Positions 57,276 through 64,000 of a stretch of 64,000 nucleotides of DNA are shown here, one piece after another; the stretch's first letter is position 1, and each line of letters starts with the position of its first letter. Source of the stretch: Sodiomyces alkalinus F11 (Eukaryota > Ascomycota > Sordariomycetes > Glomerellales > Plectosphaerellaceae); contig NW_021167080.1 of the NCBI RefSeq assembly GCF_003711515.1, forward strand, positions 2,005,394 through 2,069,393, read 5' to 3'. The position numbers and the translations under genes were made by a program. The notes beneath the pieces were generated by a model. The model saw only the letters and a list, made by a program, of their open reading frames with translations. It made no database searches and was not told the origin of the DNA.

Positions 57276-59300
57276 CCTCGTTCAAGTGCGACTGGAGGCA
57301 GATTTTGCAGGTCCTGGACTCCTGTGCTGTGTTCGGATGGCTTTGCTACTACCGGATCAAAAAGCGAGTTGGGTTGGGTCTTACAAGATATTTTCATGTG
57401 TATATGAATGAATGACTTGATGGTATTGTCGGAGCCGTCGCCTTCTTAGGACCGACAAAGGCACAAAGGTCGTCCCTCCATGACCACCTGCTTTATCGTA
57501 TGGGTCTGACCATCTTGGCGTCAGAGGCGACATAATAGAAACCTCAACTCCCTCAGGGCAGACGCACATTAGCAATGGGAAGTGGCCGACCTCCATCTTC
57601 CGTTTCGTCCTTGGACCTCCTACCTACGCCGTAGCTTGGACCAGATTGCGTCATGTTAAGGACCCAGGGAAAGGGTGGAGGTTTATTTTGGACTGTTGGT
57701 CCGTTCGGTATGGTGACCGCATGCATTGAGCCCAGCATGGGCTGCACGGCATTGGGGGCAGTGAAATCCTTCCAGAAGGATGAGAAGCGCGCAACGACTT
57801 GCATTTTCTGTCTTGTGGGAGTCGAAGACTGCCTGCCGGTGGGAGATGAATCGATGATAGATCAACAGTTGATAGAAGACAAGGAGGGGCCGATCCTCAG
57901 GGAGGGGCTAGAGAGTAGAGCACATGCATGAAAGGCTGGGCATAGCTCTCGGGCGTCCTCGGGCGTCCTCGGGCGGATTGGCGTGTTTTAGTCGCTTTAG
58001 TGTGATGTGATTGACCGGCAAGACCCTGCTGTGGCCCAGCTGTGGCCCTGCTGAAGCTAAACCGAGGGGAAGAGGTTGACGGCTTTGCAAGGTGCGGACA
58101 GATCAATACATATTGACGCCTGTGATTGTGGTGGGCGGATCAAGCACACCATCAACGAGAGTGGGTGTGGCGAGGTCAGTATCAGAGGCTTCAGAGCTGC
58201 CTGTTTCGGATCCGGGTCTGCCCTGTTTGCCTCTTGTCGGTCCATTTGTCTTGGGATAGTAATTATTCCGTATCGGTATCGCCCGGCGTGTTAATTGGTG
58301 TTTGAGGTGAATGGAAGTGAAGAACCACCGAGGCGCATTGAAGCAGAGCTTTTGGCTGGTGTGCCTCGGCGTGGTTTATCGCGTCTTGGCTGGAGGGCAG
58401 AAGAGGACTGAGGGAAAAGGAAACAGGAAGGGAAAAAAGAAAAAAAGGGGAGACAGTTCGTTGTTATTCGGCCCAGGAGGCTTCATGTTCGGTTTGCGCC
58501 GGGCGCCCGAGTCAAAATTCAGGGGTTCAACCCCCTGAATCCTGATGACCTCAACTGCATGTGTGCTCAGAGTGTCAGCCTACATGTATTGTCTTCATGT
58601 TCAAGGCGGTCCAACGGTCAACGGTGCAGGTCGGGCATCCATGAATGCCCTTCTTCCGCCCTGCTTCCGCGACGCTCGCATTGGCTTGTCCATCAGTTGG
58701 AGTGTTGGACGTTAGCGAGCTCGGCTTGGCTCCACCACAATCTGTAGCGTACATACGTAGAGCGAGCAGTTGGGACTTGGAGGATGCAGATACACTGATC
58801 CGTGCCTGTTATAATTGAGGCTGTGGCGTCGTCCCGGTGGGATGGGTTGGTGGACTTCGACCGTTGGATAAGGGGAAAAGAATAGAGGATCGACAGGGGG
58901 AGAACGCCACTGCTTTTAAAATGCCTCCGTAGTGGCAGTTTGCCTTGGCCCATCCCGCGGGAAGATCTGTCAGACATGTCGGCTCGAAACCTCCAAAGAA
59001 ACTGGGATGTTGGGCCAGGATTTCATGCATTTCATGCATTTGGATTCCATTCGCACACTTGAGTCTCTTGCCCTTATCCTCTTTCTTCGAAGAAAAGAAA
59101 AAGACAGCTTTTTCTATTCCTCGGACCTGCGACCCTGCATGTGGACTTTTCATGATCGTCCAAATACGTCTCTGCGCCGTCTCCCACAGCATCGTCGCGT
59201 CGAGCGTTACGCAAGTCGTCGCTCTCGGGGAGGGGCACCCAGTTGACAGTTGTTCTGAGGCTCCTCTGAGAGCGGAATCCCGAGACCAAATCATCAAACA
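57276..59300. other. Long intergenic region
   Basis: About 2 kb. Contains a short CGGGCGTCCT repeat (about 57950-57975) and a perfect hairpin (58517-58540). Several minus- and plus-strand open frames of 60-100 codons show no family pattern or splice support. No gene called. Confidence 0.5.
58517..58540. repeat. Perfect 9-bp inverted repeat
   Basis: ATTCAGGGG and CCCCTGAAT separated by six bases. A GGTTCAACC core resembles a tRNA T-loop, but no cloverleaf fits. Confidence 0.8.
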
Positions 59301-60922
59301 ATGTCAGGCCTCGGCCTCGCGCGAGAATCGTGGACCTGGTATGGTCTCACCTGGGTCGTCGTCGTCGCCCGAATGTGCGTGCAGCGTATCTTTACTTCAA
59401 GTTGACAGTGATGTGCCCCCGAGGAATCGATTCTACGGACCAGACCGCGTGCGTGCGACTAACTTTTGCGAGATTTCAATTCCCATTCTTTCCAGGGTCT
59501 CGCGCATCCTCCTGAGAGGTTCCATCACCAAGCTCCAGGCCGATGATCTTCTCGTGGTGTTCGCCATGGTTTGTTGCTCTGAGCTCACTGCTGCCTCTGC
59601 CTCGCCTCTCCCTCTTGCGCATCCGTTTACCGACTCTTGCAGGCCTGCGACACCGTCTTGATAGCCGGGATGAACATCATTTCCCATACGAACAGCAACC
59701 TCATCGACCCGGCCGATACGTCGCCGCTCACTCCGGAAAGCATTGCCGAGCGCGAGTATGGTTCGAAATGGGTTCTTGTCGTGGAGCAGATGCAGTGTAT
59801 TGTCATTTGGACCGTCAAGATTTGCTTCCTCTTGATGTTCAACCGCTTGACGTTCGTTTCCTTCAATTTCCTTTCTTTTTTTCTTTCTTTTTTCCCTCGA
59901 ACCTCGGCTTCACTAACATCCACTCCCCTACGTTAGAATAACCCTACGGCAGAACATCGCCGTCATGATGGTGGCGGCATATGTCATTGTCGGCTTCATC
60001 GTCATGGAGGCTCTCTACCTAGCGGTCTGGTGCCGACCTTTCCACCAATATTGGGCCGTCCCCCCTGATAATGGTAAGGACTCCCTGACCCCTTATCTGC
60101 GTCATACCCCTGAACCTCAACATACATGTACTCTCCTGACTTTCTGACTTCCACTCTTCCCAGTGCAATGCTCAGCAGCGACGAACCACCTCATTACCAA
60201 CACAGTGCTCAACATCTCCTCAGACATTCTGATCATTCTGATCCCCATGCCCGTCCTCCTCCAAAGCCAGATCCCCCGCAAGAGGAAGCTGATTCTTTGC
60301 GGTGTCTTTGCACTGGGCATGTTCACCGTACGTCGCCCCCCACCCCCGAATACCCTAACCCCCTATTACGCTTGTGGGACAACGGCGACAGCGGGGATAC
60401 AGTATACGCTCATTAACTGACACAACCCCCGTTATCACGCCCGCCCCCTCCCCCCTCAAGATCCTCTGTGCAGTCCTCAACAAGTACTACAGCTTCACAG
60501 AACCATTCGGCCAAGACTGGACATTCTGGTACATCCGCGAGTCGTCCACCGCGCTCATCGTCGCCAACTTACCGCTGACATGGACCGTCCTGCGGCGCAT
60601 CTTCAACCTGAAAGCCTTCGACGGCGGCAAGTCGTCCTCGTGCTCTCATCGCCGCTACGGAAGGACGGGCCCGGCCCCGGGCGGCGGCAGGCGCAACACC
60701 AACGGGGGGGTGGGCCAGGATGCTTCGGATAGCCAGGAGCGGATTAACGGCGGGGTGGGGGGCTATCCCCATACGATTCCGCTGCGGATTTATCAGCGCC
60801 AGGAGGTGGAGGTCCGGTCGCATAGGGCTATGACTTTGGAGGAGAGGGACGAGGAAAGCATCCGAGGAGGCGGAGGCGGTATCGTGGGATTGAGGTCGAA
60901 GGGGGTGCGACAGGATGTGTGA
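59301..60922 (+). CDS. Rhodopsin-domain integral membrane protein (SAT4/PTH11-type)
   Basis: Seven-helix membrane protein of 372 residues with the fungal rhodopsin domain found in PTH11-like receptors and SAT4 proteins. Exons 59301-59374, 59496-59568, 59643-59851, 59937-60073, 60164-60327, 60461-60922. Landmarks: LQADDLLVVFAM, WVLVVEQMQCIVIWTVKICFLLMFNRL, YLAVWCRPFHQYWAVPPDN, CSAATNHLITNTVLNISSDI, LPLTWTVLRRIFNLK. No CFEM domain is present. The extracellular N-terminus is very short and a hydrophilic cytoplasmic tail of about 110 residues ends the protein. Such proteins are candidate surface-sensing GPCRs; no ligand can be inferred. Confidence 0.9.
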
Positions 60923-61363
60923 TTTCATGTTGGCGTGGGCTTTATTTCGATATTGAGTAGGTAGAAAGTCTCAAGCCTGTCTGCTCCCTCGACTTTTCCA
61001 TGTGTGAGAGGAGGTGAGAGGAGATGCGATAGGCAAGCAAGCAGTATATGACAGATTTTGATCGGCAGTGCTTAACCCCGATGGGTTGATTGCCCGGGTC
61101 GGAGGAGAAATATCCGTTCAAGTGGCCTCCGGCCCTCCGGTCCGGCGCAAGAGACGCAACGCAACCCCTTGATGAGGGGTAACTGGGAAGATAAAGTGAT
61201 TAATAACATGCAGACGCAGACATCCACAGGAGCGTGCTATCGGGCCTATTTTATTTATCTATCTAAGCTTTCCACGCAGACAGAAAACATTGTGCACCGT
61301 CCGAGAGTCCCATACCGATTCCTCTTTTCTCGTCAACGATACTACTGACCAAACCATGCCAAC
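60923..61363. promoter_or_regulatory. Intergenic region upstream of third SDR
   Basis: 3' flank of the membrane-protein gene and promoter side of the SDR gene. No operator or extra gene recognised. Confidence 0.5.
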
Positions 61364-62456
61364 ATGGTGCTCCCTACGCACTCCAAGCCCACGGCACCCG
61401 TGCTCTCCCACTTCCACCTCGGCGGCAAAACCGCCCTCGTCACCGGCGGCTGCCGGGGCATCGGCCTCGAAGCGGCGCGGGGTCTAGCCGAAGCGGGGGC
61501 CAAAGTAGCCATCACCTACAGCACCACCGACCCGGCCGAAGCCGACAGAATCGCCGCCTCCCTCTCGATGTCGATCTCGGCCTCGGCCTCGGCCTCGGGT
61601 ACCGGGATGGCCGCCGTCGTCCGGGCGTACCAATGCGACGTCACGTCACGGGCCGACGTCGAGGCCACGATGGAGAAAGCGGCGCGCGAGCTGGGCGGCG
61701 GCCGGCTCGACATTTGCGTCGCCAACGCCGGGATCGCGGCCCACATCCCGGCGCTGGAGTACGACGAGGAGGCGTGGCGCCAGATGCTCGATGTGAATTT
61801 TCACGGGGCGTTCTGGACGGCGCAGGCCGCGGCGCGGATTTTCGAGCGGCAGGAGAGAGAGGATGGGGGGAGCGGCGGTCGCGCGTCTATCATTTTCACG
61901 TCGAGCGTCTCGGGGATCCTCGTCAATGTGCCGCAGAAGCAGGCTGCTTACAACGCCAGCAAGGCGGCTGTCACGCACTTGGCCAAGTCTCTGGCGGTTG
62001 AGTGGGTCGATTTTGCGAGGGTGAACTGTATTTCTCCCGGGTTCATCTCCACTGACAGTGAGTAAAAGTCGGCTGGGCTGTCCCTGACTCCCTGTCCCCG
62101 ACTCCCTGTCCCCGACTCCCTGTCCCGACTCCCCATTCCCTCATGAAGGGTTCGCAGGAACTTATTCCCAAGACCAGCTCCCTGAGACCGTCTGGCGACT
62201 AAAAGGATTTATAATTAGTGATTTCTACGCTCCCCAGCGAATGGAGGACGAAATGGCATGATATGGTCCCGGCGGCACGCTTCTGTGATCCGGCCGAGTT
62301 GAAGGGCGCCTATGTCTTTTTGGCCAGCGAGGCCTCCAGCTATATGACAGGTGAATCAAATGCTCCCCCGAGTTGGTCGCACCTAAGGTACTGACAGCGT
62401 AATCGTCGTTATCAGGCGCCGATCTGGTGATTGACGGAGGATATACTCTTCCCTGA
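61364..62456 (+). CDS. Short-chain dehydrogenase/reductase, sorbose/mannitol reductase-like
   Basis: NADP(H)-type SDR of 288 residues. Exons 61364-62057, 62219-62350, 62416-62456. Motifs: TGGCRGIG (27-34), NAG (121-123), Ser181, Tyr196 and Lys200 (YNASK), CISPGFISTDM, MTGADLVIDGGYTLP ending. The ISTDM segment is only formed with the acceptor at 62217-62218, which also restores WRTKWHDMVPAARFCDPAEL. The wording matches polyol/ketose reductases (SOU2-like, mannitol dehydrogenase) more than the two cluster SDRs. A Ser-Ala run (68-80) after the cofactor motif is unusual. The first intron holds a 14-bp tandem repeat. Confidence 0.9.
62081..62135 (+). repeat. Tandem repeat inside an SDR intron
   Basis: About three and a half copies of a CTCCCTGTCCCCGA-type 14-bp unit in intron 62058-62218. 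Confidence 0.8.
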
Positions 62457-62744
62457 GTTGGGGGGATCGTGGTTGCGTGTTGAGGAGAGGACGGAATCAC
62501 GGAAATGTAAGGGAGGACATGGAACATGCGGTAAGGTATAACATATATTTATAGAAGAACAGAAGAGCATGGTCTGTGCTTCTTTTCCGATAAGATAAGA
62601 CATCTGGAACCGATAAAAGATAAGAGATAAGCTATCAATAACGTGTATCACTATGGGTAGTACCTTCCGAAGTCCCCCAACCTTCACCCTCGATCCCTTC
62701 TTCACCCTTCCTTCCCTCCTACCTCAGACCAGAGAACACACGCT

Positions 62745-64000
62745 ATGCGGCGAAAGTCTTCCCTTGCTGCTGCTCGCAAGATTGCACTCCAAGCAGGGCA
62801 TGACGCAGACGGGGACCATGCCTCAGGATCGGGCGATGACACGACACCACCTCTGAGAAAACGGCCCAGGACGCGGTCTCGGGCTCGGTCTCAGTCTCGA
62901 CGCAAAGACGCGTCGGACTCGGCGAGTGAAGATGAAGATGAAGACACATTAAGATCAACCGACTCTCCCACGTCAGGACACCCCAAGGCCAAGGGGACAA
63001 CAGGCGGGACAACAGGCGGGAAACCAGTGTCAAGGAAGAAATCCAATGGCTCGTCTCACAAATCAGTCTCATCCCTCTTCAACAACCTCGTCGCATCAGC
63101 CGCCGCCGCCGCCGCCGCATCCTCACCTACCATAAGCAGAATGCCCCCCTCATCACCCACTCTCCCTCCCCTCCGCTCTCACAACCTCTCCTACCACATC
63201 CCCTTGCTCCTCGGCCCTCTCGCCACGGAATCCCGCCATTCACTCCTCTCCTGGTTCGACAGCGTCAGCACCACCCGCCGCATGCCCTGGCGCAAACCCT
63301 GGATCGACCCATCCTCCCCCCTCTACTCCTCCGACCCGTCAGCCCTACGCTCCGCCCTCGAGCGCCGCGCCTACGAAGTGTGGATCAGCGAGATCATGCT
63401 CCAGCAAACCCGCGTCGCCGTCGTCATCGACTACTGGACCCGCTGGATGGCCCGCTGGCCCACCATCCACGACCTCGCCGTCGCCACGCCCGACGACGTC
63501 CTGAGCGCCTGGCGCGGCTTGGGCTACTACAGCCGCGCCACCCGCATCCACCACGCCGCGCGCCTGGTCGTCGCCGACCCGGCCATGCGAGGGCTCCTGC
63601 CGCGCGACGTGGCCGAGCTCGAGAGGAAGCTCCCCGGCGTAGGGCGCTACACGGCCGGCGCCCTCGCTGCCATCGTCTTCGGCCTGCCGGCGCCCATGGT
63701 CGACGGGAATGTTTTGCGCGTGCTGAGCCGTCAGCTGGGGCTTTTCGTCAATGTCAAGACGGACAGGGCCGCCGTCGACCTGCTTTGGGCCGCTGCCGAT
63801 GCGTTGGTTCATGCCGTGGCCACATGCACGGACACAGACGGTCCCCGCGACGCGAGCCCGGCTCGTGCCGACGAGGAGGCGGTCTGTCTGCCGAATGACC
63901 GCCCGGGCCGCTGGGGTCAGGCCTTGATGGAACTCGGCAGTACGGTCTGTACGCCGAAACCGAACTGCTCGCAGTGTCCCGTCACGTCGACCTGTCGTGC
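62745..64000 (+). CDS. MutY-type adenine DNA glycosylase, 5' part
   Basis: Open from ATG 62745 to the window end (418 complete codons, no stop). Base-excision repair enzyme that removes adenine opposite 8-oxoguanine. The N-terminal 130 residues are low-complexity with a basic nuclear-localisation-like stretch (38-54) and a poly-Ala run. Catalytic core: SEIMLQQT with Glu216, WPTIHDLA, GLGYYSRA, helix-hairpin-helix LPGVGRYTAGA (296-306), VDGNVLRV with Asp320, and iron-sulphur cysteines 402, 408, 411, 417. The first cysteine spacing is CX5C instead of the usual CX6C. The C-terminal 8-oxoG-recognition domain lies beyond the window. No intron is visible in this part. Confidence 0.92.
   Translation, partial: MRRKSSLAAARKIALQAGHDADGDHASGSGDDTTPPLRKRPRTRSRARSQSRRKDASDSASEDEDEDTLRSTDSPTSGHPKAKGTTGGTTGGKPVSRKKSNGSSHKSVSSLFNNLVASAAAAAAASSPTISRMPPSSPTLPPLRSHNLSYHIPLLLGPLATESRHSLLSWFDSVSTTRRMPWRKPWIDPSSPLYSSDPSALRSALERRAYEVWISEIMLQQTRVAVVIDYWTRWMARWPTIHDLAVATPDDVLSAWRGLGYYSRATRIHHAARLVVADPAMRGLLPRDVAELERKLPGVGRYTAGALAAIVFGLPAPMVDGNVLRVLSRQLGLFVNVKTDRAAVDLLWAAADALVHAVATCTDTDGPRDASPARADEEAVCLPNDRPGRWGQALMELGSTVCTPKPNCSQCPVTSTCR

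Noticed and set aside
57381..57804. Minus-strand open frames upstream of the SH3 gene's 3' end
   Set aside because: Two short frames could be joined, but no family motif emerges and the putative intron lacks good signals.

Overview
The window comes from the nuclear genome of a filamentous ascomycete (Pezizomycotina, most likely a Sordariomycete). Evidence: genes carry several 67-160 nt introns with GTRNGT donors and CTAAC/CTGAC branch sites, coding sequence is GC-rich, and there are Zn2Cys6, AA9, SRPK-like and rhodopsin-domain (SAT4/PTH11-type) genes. A 31-kb island of transposons has been eroded by repeat-induced point mutation (RIP). The genus cannot be named from this sequence alone.

Left arm, 1-20129. 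The 3' end of an AA9 polysaccharide monooxygenase gene opens the window. It is followed by a compact set of genes that looks like an oxidative catabolic or detoxification cluster: an SDR (749-1581, -), a Zn2Cys6 regulator (2485-5221, +), a Baeyer-Villiger-type flavin monooxygenase (5566-8104, -), a TRI12-like MFS efflux transporter (9221-11409, +), a second SDR (11929-12832, -) and a second Baeyer-Villiger-type monooxygenase (13581-15758, +). Three intergenic regions in the set are divergent promoters. In principle an SDR could make a ketone from an alcohol, a BVMO could turn it into an ester or lactone, the MFS protein could export toxic material and the regulator could switch the set on; no scaffold synthase is visible. 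A DEAD-box helicase and an SRPK-like kinase complete the arm.

Centre, about 20150-51600. This is a nested transposon island without intact genes. Target-site duplications and paired termini give an insertion history. A minus-strand Copia-type element (LTRs 20435-20630 and 42787-42982) was split by a plus-strand Copia element (20712-35969, duplication AAAAT). That element received a solo LTR inside its 5' LTR (duplication ATAAG) and a minus-strand chromodomain Gypsy element (25285-33885, duplication TACGG). To the right lies a 7.6-kb DNA transposon (43373-50983) with 41-bp terminal inverted repeats, a 5-bp duplication GTTGT, a decayed integrase-core transposase and a nested hAT remnant; a 205-base assembly gap sits inside it. 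A tRNA-derived SINE with a poly(A) tail and a 10-bp duplication (51097-51593) closes the island. Short unmutated host segments survive between the elements.

Right arm, 51826-64000. Genes: a phosphatidylethanolamine-binding protein (-), an SH3/zinc-finger protein (+), a rhodopsin-domain membrane protein (+), a third SDR (+) and the 5' part of a MutY-type adenine DNA glycosylase (+) that runs off the window. Two intergenic stretches of about 2 kb contain tandem repeats and hairpins but no gene I can support. All gene models were spliced by eye; the sums of exon lengths are multiples of three and the joined proteins keep family motifs across junctions.
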